Of a stretch of 64,000 nucleotides of DNA, positions 34,817 to 43,247 are shown piece by piece. Both the position numbers and the translations under genes were made by a program. The notes under the pieces are model-generated. The model was not told where the DNA came from. It searched no databases and saw only the letters and a program-made list of their open reading frames with translations. Source of the DNA: Carnobacterium_B sp040274945 (lineage in GTDB: Bacteria; Bacillota; Bacilli; Lactobacillales; Carnobacteriaceae); contig NZ_JBEMAR010000002.1 of the NCBI RefSeq assembly GCF_040274945.1, positions 230,018 through 294,017 on the forward strand, in the 5' to 3' direction. The stretch's first letter is position 1. Each line of letters begins with the position of its first letter.

Positions 34817-36029
34817 TTGTTTTATCACCACCTTTCAAATCATCTGTCCGTTCATAATTTTTCGTAACATAATGCTCATCTGCCCAATCTTCATCAATAG
34901 GTTCTTCTCCTGTTTTTTCTAAAATCATATTAGTAGAGTAAGCTCCTATTCTGAAGAAGGCTTCTGCAGCATTCGCAAACTCAACAGGATCATGAGTATT
35001 AATTGTGTTCGTTTGGATTTTCAGTTTGTTTCCGTTAAGAACATTTGCTTTTTTATAATACTTGCGATTAATTTCATTCTGTAGGTTATCCGCTAAGGAT
35101 CGGACTGGGTAATTTACAAACATCTTATGCATGCCTTCGTTATCAGCTGTATCACCTTTCAAGATTCCTCTGGGTATACCAAAAGCATCCGCAACCATAT
35201 CGCGGATGTCTTCAAATGTAGCGGATATATCTCTAGTAGTAACAGAACCACTTTTTGTATTACCAGGTGTTGCAGATATCTGATCTAAATTTAAGCCTTC
35301 TTCAAATGGCGTTACAGAATCTTGATCAGTGAAAACACCCTTAAATCTATTTTCAAACAAGTCATTCATTGTTTGATCATATTCTGTAATTTTTGTTCCA
35401 TCTTCTTTTTCAATTATGTTGTTTTTAAATTGTTGAAATAGAGCTCCAATAGTCAATTTCATTTTGATTGCATTTCCACGATTATAGTTACGAATTGTTC
35501 CAGCAATCAACTTTCCGTAGTCATCGTAAACCGAGCTTACTACTTCTTTAATTTTTGAATTATGCAATTTAAAGTGGAAGACTTCACTTTCAGTCCTAGT
35601 CCCTATTAATTTATAATCACCAGGCAAGACAATGTTAGAATAAATGTTTTCATAGAATGCAAATTCAGTAACATCATAATCATCTACTACAACCAACTCA
35701 TCATCTTTGCTCCAAATGACTAATGCTCCATTATCGTCATACACCATCTTATAGATGACTTTGCTCCAAAATTCCGACTGATTTTGATTCTTATTAGGCT
35801 CAACATTAAACAAATACCAGTTATCTTTTTTTACCGGCTTACCCTTTTCAAAAGTCTGAAATTCACACAATGCCAATGCATCAGCTAATTTGTTAATGGC
35901 AATCTGCAAAGCATAGTTTTTATATTTAGCATCATTCTCATAAACCATAGTAAAGTCTTTTAACGTAATACTTGATCTAGGAGACGGCTCTCTTGAAGCC
36001 AATACCTTATTAAAAAATGGCAACTTCAA
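34785..36029 (-). CDS. portal protein (HK97 family)
   Basis: 414 aa, DNA entry ring. Core motifs: EFWSKVIYKMVYDDNGALV, GTIRNYNRGNAIKMK, and RDMVADAFGIPRGILKGD typical of HK97-type portals. Gene order terminase-portal-protease-capsid confirms it. Confidence 0.92.
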   Translation of the reverse strand: MKLPFFNKVLASREPSPRSSITLKDFTMVYENDAKYKNYALQIAINKLADALALCEFQTFEKGKPVKKDNWYLFNVEPNKNQNQSEFWSKVIYKMVYDDNGALVIWSKDDELVVVDDYDVTEFAFYENIYSNIVLPGDYKLIGTRTESEVFHFKLHNSKIKEVVSSVYDDYGKLIAGTIRNYNRGNAIKMKLTIGALFQQFKNNIIEKEDGTKITEYDQTMNDLFENRFKGVFTDQDSVTPFEEGLNLDQISATPGNTKSGSVTTRDISATFEDIRDMVADAFGIPRGILKGDTADNEGMHKMFVNYPVRSLADNLQNEINRKYYKKANVLNGNKLKIQTNTINTHDPVEFANAAEAFFRIGAYSTNMILEKTGEEPIDEDWADEHYVTKNYERTDDLKGGDKTNEAKTNDESN

Positions 36030-36048
36030 TATTTATCACCCCCTTTAC

Positions 36049-37704
36049 TTAGTATGTGTATGTTTTAAGTCCACTATCAAAACGCATAGTAGGTGTGTTC
36101 AAAACATCTTTGTGCTGTAGAGCATGTAAAAACATATGAAACCCATCGGTCTTTCTTAATTTTGGTTCGATCTTCAGGTATTCAATATTTAATCGTGCAT
36201 CCCTATCTTTATAGGAATTGTTTGTATACCAACGCATCATAAAATCATCATCACAAAAGATGATATTTTTATAACTAAATAAGTCATCTACAATCGGTTC
36301 TAATTCGGTATGGGTTTTAATTCCTTTTCTTGCTTTCTTTAGTTTGTCGCCAATACCTACTTCATCAAATGCTGTCTTTAAATAAGTTAATCGGAAGTCA
36401 TCTGCTGCAATTACTTTTATTTGGTAGTAACGGCCCATTTCTACAAACCAATTCGCAATAGTTTTTGGTTTAATCGTTTCATCATTTATGATTGTGATCA
36501 AACCTCTATCTATACCAACATCAATAGGTACTTTATAGGAACGTCCAACTAAAGCTTTTTTATTAATAAAGGTATGTTGTTTAAGGTAATACTTTTCACC
36601 AATCTTAAATAGCAATCCCACACTAACAAAGTCAGTTGTTTCCGCGTAATCAATCCCACCAACCGCAGCCATTCCTTGTAAATTCGGTGTTGGTTGATTG
36701 GTGGCCAGAATGTTATCCCAGCTCGTAACTTCATTCCAACTATCTGTTGTTGGTATATTCATACGTTTAGTCATAAATTCAATTCTTGCACTTGGACGGT
36801 CTTCTAATTTTTCATATTCATCTAACATTTCTTGTTTTAAATCCGGAAAATAATTAACAGAAGGATTAGCTTTTTCCCAATTTTTAGGATCGTTCACTTC
36901 TTCTGGATCATCTAATTTGCAGATGAAAGGAAACATTCTTCTCTTCGGCCTCTCACCTGTTAATACAAGTTTTGCTTCTTCTTTAAATCCATCTAAAAAA
37001 CCACCGCGGATATTTCCGTCAGTGGTAAAATGCAATCTTCTTGGGTGTTTCTTTTTACCTAAACCGGATGTAAATACTTTTACGGATTTATCATCTTCAT
37101 AGGCGTGATCTTCATCAAATAATACTGCACCTTGACGACCACCATCTTTTGTTTTCGCATTGTTTGTTCTATAGCGCAGCATTGAATTAGTTTTTCTAAA
37201 GACAATTTTTTCTAAGGTCCATTTAAAGAATTTTTTATACTTAGGTTTATTGCCTTCTAAAATGCTGTGAACTTCCATGACTGATTCTTTCGCTTGATCT
37301 TCTGATGTGGCCACAACATCCACATGGTATTGTTTGATTCCTTGTTTCGAGATCATCCACCATTCGATAACAGACATGAATCCAGTTTTACCACCGCCAC
37401 GTCCCATCATAATCAAGAACTCATTAAAGACTAAACTGCCATCTTTATAGAAAACACCGGCTACAAAAGCCATAATAAATTCTTCCCACTCCATTAACTC
37501 AAATGGAAAATGTTTTTTAATATTCTCTAGGGCATCATCAATAATATCTTGTTTTATCACTACTTCTGGATCCGATAAACGGTCATCCAAGAAATCCATT
37601 AATTGGTGAACTTCTATACTAGCTAATACTTCACCTGTTCGAACCATATTCATGTAGCGGTCAATAACTACATGGTATCTAACATTAGAAGTCATCGTTA
37701 TCAT
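36049..37704 (-). CDS. terL: terminase large subunit
   Basis: 551 aa DNA-packaging motor. Walker A GRGGGKT at 101-107, Walker B AVLFDED (Glu198) and nuclease domain with an Asp in GGIDYAETTDF, later DDFRLTYLK and LRKTDGFHMFLHAL. Belongs to the Terminase_1 family. Overlaps the small subunit gene by 20 bp. Confidence 0.94.
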   Translation of the reverse strand: MITMTSNVRYHVVIDRYMNMVRTGEVLASIEVHQLMDFLDDRLSDPEVVIKQDIIDDALENIKKHFPFELMEWEEFIMAFVAGVFYKDGSLVFNEFLIMMGRGGGKTGFMSVIEWWMISKQGIKQYHVDVVATSEDQAKESVMEVHSILEGNKPKYKKFFKWTLEKIVFRKTNSMLRYRTNNAKTKDGGRQGAVLFDEDHAYEDDKSVKVFTSGLGKKKHPRRLHFTTDGNIRGGFLDGFKEEAKLVLTGERPKRRMFPFICKLDDPEEVNDPKNWEKANPSVNYFPDLKQEMLDEYEKLEDRPSARIEFMTKRMNIPTTDSWNEVTSWDNILATNQPTPNLQGMAAVGGIDYAETTDFVSVGLLFKIGEKYYLKQHTFINKKALVGRSYKVPIDVGIDRGLITIINDETIKPKTIANWFVEMGRYYQIKVIAADDFRLTYLKTAFDEVGIGDKLKKARKGIKTHTELEPIVDDLFSYKNIIFCDDDFMMRWYTNNSYKDRDARLNIEYLKIEPKLRKTDGFHMFLHALQHKDVLNTPTMRFDSGLKTYTY

Positions 37705-38002
37705 CGTCGCTTATTGATTCATCCACTCTTAAATTCAACTGCTGCAGTATTTTCAGCATTTGAGCACTGACCTTTAATAGCTCTGTAACTGAATCATTTT
37801 TTTTAAAACCAAATTGAGTGGGGGAGTTTTCCCAATAGACAGAAACACCACGCTCTTTAATATCATTGATTAGACTATTTTTGATATCCCATAACTGGAG
37901 ATAATCTTCAATCAAGTCATAAAAGTGTCTCCCTATTACTCCTTGATTTTCCAGTTGATCAACCAAAGCATCTTTGATAATCGCTCGTTTTCCTTTTGCC
38001 AA
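37685..38002 (-). CDS. terS: terminase small subunit (P27 family)
   Basis: 105 aa. P27-like: ALVDQLENQGVIGRHFYDLIEDYLQLWDIKNSLINDI and a C-terminal helix. TTG 38002 is the likely start (GGGGTAAAAT upstream); the ATG at 38023 would put the G run inside the gene. Recognises packaging sites. Confidence 0.82.
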   Translation of the reverse strand: MAKGKRAIIKDALVDQLENQGVIGRHFYDLIEDYLQLWDIKNSLINDIKERGVSVYWENSPTQFGFKKNDSVTELLKVSAQMLKILQQLNLRVDESISDDDNDDF

Positions 38003-38023
38003 TTTTACCCCACCCCCCCTCAT

Positions 38024-38112
38024 GTGATTTTTCGATATTTTTGTCTAGTCTGGAACCCTATCCGTTTCGCGCCCCCCTTAAAAGAAATTGCATTTGGTTT
38101 TGACCGGGGGCT
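38024..38112. other. GC-rich spacer before terS, candidate packaging (cos) region
   Basis: Runs of C and G (GGGGGGG, CGCGCCCCCC, CCGGGGGC on either strand) in an otherwise AT-rich genome, in the place between HNH and terS genes where cos sites of such phages lie. Inference only. Confidence 0.3.
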
Positions 38113-38436
38113 TTACCAGCGCTCTTCATTCGTAAACTCCTTTTTTTTCTCTAATTTTTCCGGATGTTCTCGATTATGATTCGATTTTGAGATAGATTCT
38201 AAATTACTTAGCCTTAAAGCTAGTCTAGGGTTCTCTCTCACTGGAATAATATGATGGACTGTATCAGCTTTAGTTACTATCCCTAATCGTTTATCATACT
38301 GACACTTGTAATCGTCTCTGCGTAAAGCAACAAGCCTTAGCACTCTCCATACTTTCAATCTATAAAACTTATCTACCTCATCGTTTAATATATATTGATG
38401 CAGCTTCTTTAGTAGAGCTGTTGTCATTAGATCCAT
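38113..38436 (-). CDS. HNH endonuclease
   Basis: 107 aa. HNH core: DTVHHIIPVRENPRLALRLSNLESISKSNHNREH. Such enzymes next to terminase genes are needed for cleavage of packaging sites. Unusual: the zinc-ribbon cysteines are missing; CQYDK has one Cys and the usual C-x-x-C-H-N is SKSNHN. Confidence 0.85.
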   Translation of the reverse strand: MDLMTTALLKKLHQYILNDEVDKFYRLKVWRVLRLVALRRDDYKCQYDKRLGIVTKADTVHHIIPVRENPRLALRLSNLESISKSNHNREHPEKLEKKKEFTNEERW

Positions 38437-38463
38437 ATGAATTAATCATCCCTAAGTTGTAGC

Positions 38464-38691
38464 TTACTTTTTATCGTGCAATTTATATCCTTCTAGTTCC
38501 CATAATTTATCTTCAATTCGTTTCATACAAATGTTTATACCAATCTCTATATCAAAGTCTTTAGGATTAATACAAGCACTTGATTCAACAATGATGAATC
38601 CATTAGGAAGTTTTACAGAGACAATTAAGCACTTATCAAATACTACTTGCTTATCAATCAAAGATTCATTCAACAATTCTTTTATGTGCAT
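38464..38691 (-). CDS. Gp49-like phage protein
   Basis: 75 aa. LPNGFIIVESSACINPKDFDIEIG.. and IEDKLWELEGYKL are the family pattern (Gp49/66). Function unknown. ATG 38691 is chosen for the AAAGGAG site; the longer frame upstream crosses a hairpin. Confidence 0.8.
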   Translation of the reverse strand: MHIKELLNESLIDKQVVFDKCLIVSVKLPNGFIIVESSACINPKDFDIEIGINICMKRIEDKLWELEGYKLHDKK

Positions 38692-38718
38692 ACTATTCAC
38701 TCCTTTAAATTTATGTAC

Positions 38719-38752
38719 AAAAAAAGCACTCACATTTAAGTGAATGCTTTTT
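38719..38752 (-). terminator. terminator between early and late regions
   Basis: AAAAAGCA.TCAC / GTGA.TGCTTTTT, T run on the minus strand. A second imperfect hairpin with AAGAGAGC/GCTCTCTT arms follows at about 38802-38853, between the late regulator and the late genes. The late promoter is probably in this 190-bp stretch. Confidence 0.6.
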
Positions 38753-38883
38753 ACCAATATAGCTTTGCAACTCGCAGCATGTGCATGTCAGTTGTGTTAT
38801 CTAAGAGAGCTGTAAAGAACAATAAACGAGTAATGTGATTTCTTACGCTCTCTTGATACTAACATTATAAACCCTTATTTGTT

Positions 38884-39339
38884 TCATGGTGTTTCAAGTT
38901 TCCTTTGTTCTCTCTTCTCGTTTTCTTTTCTTTCTAATTCTTTCAACTCTTTTTTATATAAGTTGATGATTTCATTCTTCCATCTCCATAGAGTTGAGCG
39001 ACCGATATGTAACCGCCTTGCAATCTCGGTTTCATTAATCGTATAGTCTCGTTCAATAAAGTATGCCTTCATCATTTTCTTTTTATCATAAGGAAGCAAA
39101 GCATAAGTATTTTCAATGGCTAAGCCAATGTTTTTAATATCTTTCAATACATCATCATCAGTTAATCTAATAGCTGTCATTTCTGTTGGATTAGATATCT
39201 TATTAGAACTTCCTCCACCAGTATTTGTATCAGTTATTGTGTATGGTGTCATGATATTCTCTCGCACTGCTTGAAGCTGCATTCGTAGTTGATTGTAATT
39301 ACTAATCATGATTTCTAGTTCTTTATCTGTATATTGCAA
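38884..39339 (-). CDS. ArpU/RinA-like phage late transcription regulator
   Basis: 151 aa. Sigma-like C-terminal HTH (MMKAYFIERDYTINETEIARRLHIGRSTLWRWKNEI). The product should turn on the late operon downstream. TTG 39339 is chosen because GAGGTGA lies 5 bp upstream; the GTG at 39348 overlaps it. Confidence 0.8.
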   Translation of the reverse strand: MQYTDKELEIMISNYNQLRMQLQAVRENIMTPYTITDTNTGGGSSNKISNPTEMTAIRLTDDDVLKDIKNIGLAIENTYALLPYDKKKMMKAYFIERDYTINETEIARRLHIGRSTLWRWKNEIINLYKKELKELERKENEKREQRKLETP

Positions 39340-39344
39340 ATAGG

Positions 39345-39488
39345 TCACCTCGTATTTTTCAGTTTCATAAACTGTTCTTGATTCATCAATATCCCTAAGA
39401 TGTGTTGCTTGTCTGCAAATCTTTTGTGACCTATTGATTCTGCTTCTAGATAGTGATCATTACATAAACACATCAGTTCATGTCTACC
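39345..39488 (-). pseudogene. 3' fragment of a phage HNHc-type nuclease gene
   Basis: An open frame of 47 codons without start (HELMCLCNDHYLEAESIGH ... DKQHILGI) resembles the C-terminus of the HNHc nuclease proteins of Lactobacillales phages (LCRKHHxEAHxIG...F.xKYHLxGI). It ends at TGA 39345-39347, inside the ribosome site of the late regulator gene. Confidence 0.6.
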
Positions 39489-39496
39489 TTATATCT

Positions 39497-39565
39497 TCAT
39501 ATGGACGTGTACCTTAAATCAAGGTCTTTTGTTAATCTTCCGACTAAAACTGTATTATTTATCAT
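39497..39565 (-). pseudogene. ssb: 5' fragment of an ssb gene
   Basis: ATG 39565 with a GAGGT site 7 bp upstream opens with MINNTVLVGRLTKDLDLRYT, the unmistakable SSB start, but stops after 22 codons. The rest of the gene is missing; the HNHc remnant follows directly, so a deletion joined the two genes. Confidence 0.75.
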
Positions 39566-39706
39566 TTTTTTACCTCATTAGTGTTTTTTTTATATAATTA
39601 ATACATGAATTCTTTTGAGTATAATAATTTATTATTTTTAATTAATAGTTTATACTTTTAATAAATTAAATATGCACTATCAATTAATAGAATAGGAGAT
39701 TATAGT

Positions 39707-39949
39707 ATGTTGAATACAAATCAAATGAAAAGACTATTACTATTGGTTCGAGAAGGAAAAACTATCTATGAGACTTATTTTTCTGATTTAAAAAATGAAG
39801 AACTTTATTCCTTGATAGAACATTGTGAGACACTAGGATTTATAAGCACTCCAATGAAAAAAATAATAATTAGATATTCAAGAGAAGCCATAATTGCTCA
39901 ACCCCTGATAGTAACCGAGAAAGGTGTTGCTTTCTTGGAAGAATGGTAA
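39707..39949 (+). CDS. small protein with winged-helix-like end
   Basis: 80 aa, on the strand opposite to its neighbours with its own promoter region (AT-rich, TATAAT-like at 39617) and AGGAG site. The end PLIVTEKGVAFLEEW resembles the third helix and wing of winged-helix proteins. Function unknown; a moron-type gene. Confidence 0.65.
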   Translation: MLNTNQMKRLLLLVREGKTIYETYFSDLKNEELYSLIEHCETLGFISTPMKKIIIRYSREAIIAQPLIVTEKGVAFLEEW

Positions 39950-40063
39950 AAATCAAAGTAATTTGTTTGACATAATATGCCTTCGTTATTCTACATTTTC
40001 ATGTGCATATCAGTTCTAAATCTTTTCTCATTATGAGATAATTTTAAAAAGGGAGGTTTTATT

Positions 40064-40363
40064 ATGAAGCTAGTTATTACATTTATTGATGGAGAGCAAC
40101 TAGAGCTAACTTCATCTTCCATAATAAATGGTTATATTAATAGTCATAAACCGGATAAAAATTATGAGTTGAAAAGAGTATTTTCAAATTCATTTGATGC
40201 CATACATACAAATGAAAGTTCTCAGATAGCTACCATTACTCCTCAATTGGGTTATGCAAGTTTAATCAATGAAACAGACTGGATATCAATTGGTAAAGAC
40301 ACTCATTTCGCCACTTTCTATAAAACTTCGTCTATAAAATCTATTTCACGAAAATTAATGTAA
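40064..40363 (+). CDS. small protein, unknown, second plus-strand gene
   Basis: 99 aa, GGGAGG 9 bp before ATG, not recognised. Beta-rich start MKLVITFIDGEQLELTSS. Ends at a terminator-like hairpin (40377-40405). Confidence 0.65.
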   Translation: MKLVITFIDGEQLELTSSSIINGYINSHKPDKNYELKRVFSNSFDAIHTNESSQIATITPQLGYASLINETDWISIGKDTHFATFYKTSSIKSISRKLM

Positions 40364-40376
40364 ATTTGATAGTTTA

Positions 40377-40405
40377 AGGGACGTTTTATAATTCGTCTCT
40401 TTTTT
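40377..40405 (+). terminator. terminator after the plus-strand gene
   Basis: GGGACG / CGTCTC with a run of six T. Confidence 0.6.
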
Positions 40406-40685
40406 ATTTGTCCTCTCCAAAATATTCATCATTGATTTGTTCGAGTTGCCATTTATAACCATTAGCTGTATTTTGCAATTCCACTAAGTCGCGTTTAACG
40501 TCCTTAAGTTCTTTCTTTGCAGAATCAATTTCCTCTTCTTTTTGTTCGATTCTGTACTCAATAACGGAATTAACGAATCCCAATCGTGTATTATTAATTA
40601 AGAGATAGATTAAACTGATAAACATGCCTATTACTATGAGCGCTGGTACAACAGTAATTAATATATTTTCTATTTTTAATCTCAT
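40404..40685 (-). CDS. membrane-anchored coiled-coil protein
   Basis: 93 aa: one N-terminal hydrophobic segment (LITVVPALIVIGMFISLIYLL) followed by a charged helix. Overlaps the previous gene by 4 bp. Function unknown. Confidence 0.68.
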   Translation of the reverse strand: MRLKIENILITVVPALIVIGMFISLIYLLINNTRLGFVNSVIEYRIEQKEEEIDSAKKELKDVKRDLVELQNTANGYKWQLEQINDEYFGEDK

Positions 40686-40894
40686 AATTTATTAGCAACC
40701 TCCTCTGCTTGACCGCCAATATTATTTGCATCTAATTTAGCTTCATGTAAATTGTTATAAACAATTCTTCCATCAAGCGCACCAGGCATATCGTCTATCA
40801 CATATGTTACTTTCGTTTCGTCATAACCTGAAAAATATCCTTTACCTAATTTTACTACCCATTTATGTTCAATCAATTTGTGATTTTTCTTCAT
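40682..40894 (-). CDS. hypothetical phage protein
   Basis: 70 aa, beta-rich, 4-bp overlaps with both neighbours (coupled translation). Not recognised. Confidence 0.65.
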   Translation of the reverse strand: MKKNHKLIEHKWVVKLGKGYFSGYDETKVTYVIDDMPGALDGRIVYNNLHEAKLDANNIGGQAEEVANKL

Positions 40895-41073
40895 TCCATT
40901 TCCACCTCCAATTCAATAGCAATTCTTCTATTTCCTTTATTTTGATTTTCTTGAGTTATTGAAGCATAGGCATAAATAGTTTGAGCAACTACACCCAACT
41001 GCTTACCACATTCTGGAGCAGTACCTATTGCAATTAAATCTTCGCCTTTATAAACTGCATATTGTTTTTTCAT
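40891..41073 (-). CDS. small phage protein with HTH-like element
   Basis: 60 aa. Start ATG 41073 with GAGGTGA upstream. QYAVYKGEDLIAIGTAPECGKQLGV followed by TIYAYAS is a widespread pattern in Lactobacillales phages, suggestive of a DNA-binding helix. Function unknown. Confidence 0.68.
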   Translation of the reverse strand: MKKQYAVYKGEDLIAIGTAPECGKQLGVVAQTIYAYASITQENQNKGNRRIAIELEVEME

Positions 41074-41086
41074 TGATTTCACCTCA

Positions 41087-41290
41087 TCAATTAATAGTCG
41101 ACCACTTAGCATGTATGAATATCTTAATATCGCCTTTTGGTGTGATACGGAAATAATTCATTGATCCAAATTCATTTTTAGCATCCATTTGAAGTTCATC
41201 TTCAATCGGGTAAGATGTTACTGGAGTATAAGCATTTAATATTAAGTGATCTTCTAGCGTTTCTTTCATTTCTTTCTGTTTAAGTACCAT
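41087..41290 (-). CDS. hypothetical phage protein
   Basis: 67 aa, AGGAG 9 bp before ATG. Not recognised; acidic middle, beta-rich end (FRITPKGDIKIFIHA). Confidence 0.6.
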   Translation of the reverse strand: MVLKQKEMKETLEDHLILNAYTPVTSYPIEDELQMDAKNEFGSMNYFRITPKGDIKIFIHAKWSTIN

Positions 41291-41316
41291 CTGACTAGCT
41301 CCTTTTAAGTTAGTGT

Positions 41317-41913
41317 TTACTTCAATTCATTCTTGTTAGATTTATAAAGAAAATTGATGATGCCACTTTCAAACTTCACTCTAAATTCTTGAATGTCGCT
41401 TTCTTTTAAATGTTTACGTCCATATAGTTCTTTCATATCTCTCCAATTGACCCAAGGTATGCGGTAGAAGTTTTTGAAATTAAAACTTACAAGGATGAAG
41501 CAGACAGCTCCGAACTTGTCATAGCTTCTCAAGTTATTAATTTGTTCTGTAGATAATCGACCATAAGGCATTGTTTCTGTGTTGGTGTGTTTTGCTTCAA
41601 ACATGACTGATTTACCGCCCATCAGGATTCCTTTATAATCTGCTTGCGCTTGTTTTATAAAGACTGCGATAAACTTACCTGGTTGACCTGGTGCTGAACG
41701 TAATGGCTTCATTGGCTCTGGTGTCTTTTGGATATCTGCTATTCCAATTCTCTTGTAGTACTCAAGTGTTGCATCAATATATGTTTCAAATGCAGAGCCT
41801 GTTGCCTTTGCTTTTCTCCCTTGAGCCACTCTTTTAGGACTCTTTATTTTAGTTAAGGCTGCATGTGCTGTTGGATCCGGATAATGTTTTGCGTTGTATT
41901 TATCTATACTCAT
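41317..41913 (-). CDS. recU: RecU-type Holliday junction resolvase
   Basis: 198 aa. Nuclease core with a PD-(D/E)xK arrangement: FIKQAQADYKGILMGGKSVMFEAKHT, then TETMPYGRLSTEQI and GAVCFILVSF. Resolves recombination intermediates in phage replication. Its start ATGA overlaps an open frame without a start upstream (41914-42010). Confidence 0.9.
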   Translation of the reverse strand: MSIDKYNAKHYPDPTAHAALTKIKSPKRVAQGRKAKATGSAFETYIDATLEYYKRIGIADIQKTPEPMKPLRSAPGQPGKFIAVFIKQAQADYKGILMGGKSVMFEAKHTNTETMPYGRLSTEQINNLRSYDKFGAVCFILVSFNFKNFYRIPWVNWRDMKELYGRKHLKESDIQEFRVKFESGIINFLYKSNKNELK

Positions 41914-42022
41914 TTGTTTTCCACCCTTATAAAGATTAAATTTTGTTGATTTCGATAATCATCATCATGTATTTTAGTGAAGCGATAGACTGAGCCATCT
42001 AGAAAATAGATATATATACATA
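41912..42022 (-). pseudogene. start-less reading frame fused to the recU start
   Basis: About 36 codons (YFLDGSVYRFTKIHDDDYRN...) read without stop and end in TGA overlapping the recU ATG, but no ATG, GTG or TTG is in frame. The 3' end of a truncated small gene, or a gene with a rare start. Confidence 0.35.
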
Positions 42023-42024
42023 TC

Positions 42025-42972
42025 TCAAGCTTCTGCTCTACCTCCATCATCTACTCTAAAGTTATTAATTCTTTCAAGCCTTTTACGGAAATGAGCTTTT
42101 TCTTCTTCACTCATTGGTTTTTCTTTAACTTGCTGATTTTCTTCTTTTGCCCAATCAGGTAATGTTTCTTTTCTTAATAGTGGTTTGTTGAAATTACTTT
42201 TAGGTGCTGCTTTCTTAGCTTGTACCTCTGCTTCACGTTTCTTTTCTAATGCATCAATATCCTCAACTGACTTAACACCTTTGTCTTCCCAATTCTTTAA
42301 GATAGTATTTACATAAGCGTATTTTCTAACTCCTTGATCACTTGCAACCTCAATTGCTTTTACAACAATTGATTCATTACCTTCAAAGTCTTTTACCCAG
42401 TGTTCTAATTTTTCGATTGTCAAAGGTGGAATCATTCCGAATCCAGTTTGTTCCCAGGTGGTAATGAAATTTAGCTGTTTCTCTGAAGCGGGTTGTTGTT
42501 GTTTATTTTTAAGACTGTTATTAATAGAACTGTTATTATTAAAACTGTTATTATTAGTGCCGTCATTATCCATGGTTGGATGTTCCAACGTTGGTTCATC
42601 CATGCTTGGATAATGACGTGTTGGTTCATCCATGACTTCATTTTGAAGTGTTGGACTGTAATTAATAACAGAATTAATTGTATAAACATTACTTCCCCAA
42701 ATGCCTCTACCATCACGTTCTCGTTTAACTTCAATGTATCCTTTTTCAATCAAAACTTTTTTATGTTTATGAAATCTATTCTCTCCAATATCTAAGTCTG
42801 TACAGATCAAACCGACACTTGGAAATGCTGTATTTCCATTACCAGCGTAAGAACTGATATAGGCATATATCGCTTTAGCCTCAATCGTTAAGTCTTTATC
42901 TTTCATAACTAACTTAGGTATGATTCCATAACCTTGAGACAGTACTCCTTCAATTTTCAACTTGTCATCCAC
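42025..42972 (-). CDS. phage replication protein with N-terminal HTH and DnaD-type C-terminus
   Basis: 315 aa. Residues 1-105 are a winged-helix of the replisome-organiser type (ILSQGYGIIPKLVMKDKDLTIEAKAIYAYISSY). A repetitive linker follows (MDEPT twice, Asn/Ser runs). Residues ~165-235 form the DnaD-like domain (TTWEQTGFGMIPPLTIEKLEHWVKDF). The C-terminal part is charged. GTG 42972 with AAGGTG upstream. Starts replication, loads the host helicase; no own helicase gene is present. Confidence 0.85.
   Translation of the reverse strand: MDDKLKIEGVLSQGYGIIPKLVMKDKDLTIEAKAIYAYISSYAGNGNTAFPSVGLICTDLDIGENRFHKHKKVLIEKGYIEVKRERDGRGIWGSNVYTINSVINYSPTLQNEVMDEPTRHYPSMDEPTLEHPTMDNDGTNNNSFNNNSSINNSLKNKQQQPASEKQLNFITTWEQTGFGMIPPLTIEKLEHWVKDFEGNESIVVKAIEVASDQGVRKYAYVNTILKNWEDKGVKSVEDIDALEKKREAEVQAKKAAPKSNFNKPLLRKETLPDWAKEENQQVKEKPMSEEEKAHFRKRLERINNFRVDDGGRAEA
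42589..42633. repeat. direct repeats in the replication gene, candidate origin
   Basis: GTTGGTTCATCCATG at 42589-42603 and 42619-42633 (30 bp apart), beside AT-rich ACTGTTATTATTA-like repeats (42525-42555). Origins of such phages often lie in this part of the replication gene. Confidence 0.5.
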
Positions 42973-43053
42973 TTGATAACACCTTCTCTTTCAAATTTTG
43001 AGTAATAATGGTAAAATGTCTGTAATGTTATTAATTAAATCTTTTTTACCTTG

Positions 43054-43088
43054 CCTAGCAAATACGCCATATTTGTTAGGCTTTTTTC
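43054..43088 (+). terminator. hairpin with T run on the plus strand
   Basis: GCCTAgCAAATA / TATTTGtTAGGC followed by TTTTTT on the plus strand only. No plus gene lies before it. Confidence 0.5.
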
Positions 43089-43091
43089 CGT

Positions 43092-43247
43092 TTAAAATAT
43101 CAAAGCTAACACTAAAATTATTGAGCTGAATACAGCTCCTTTGAATAACAACCCGTACCAAAAACTGCTTTCTTCATAAATTTCTTCAGCTCCCCAAAAA
43201 TAAAGAGTACCTGCAATAATCAATTTATTAATGACTTTCGTACTCAT
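43092..43247 (-). CDS. small hydrophobic protein, 51 aa
   Basis: ATG 43247 overlaps the end of the previous gene in another frame; AAGGG 10 bp upstream. It has a hydrophobic start (INKLIIAGTLYFWGAEEIY) and a hydrophobic end (AVFSSIILVLALIF), so two short membrane segments. A real gene by layout; no family recognised. Confidence 0.6.
   Translation of the reverse strand: MSTKVINKLIIAGTLYFWGAEEIYEESSFWYGLLFKGAVFSSIILVLALIF

Noticed and set aside
43054..43088. terminator of an early minus-strand transcript
   Set aside because: The T run is on the plus strand only, so it cannot end the minus-strand operon efficiently.
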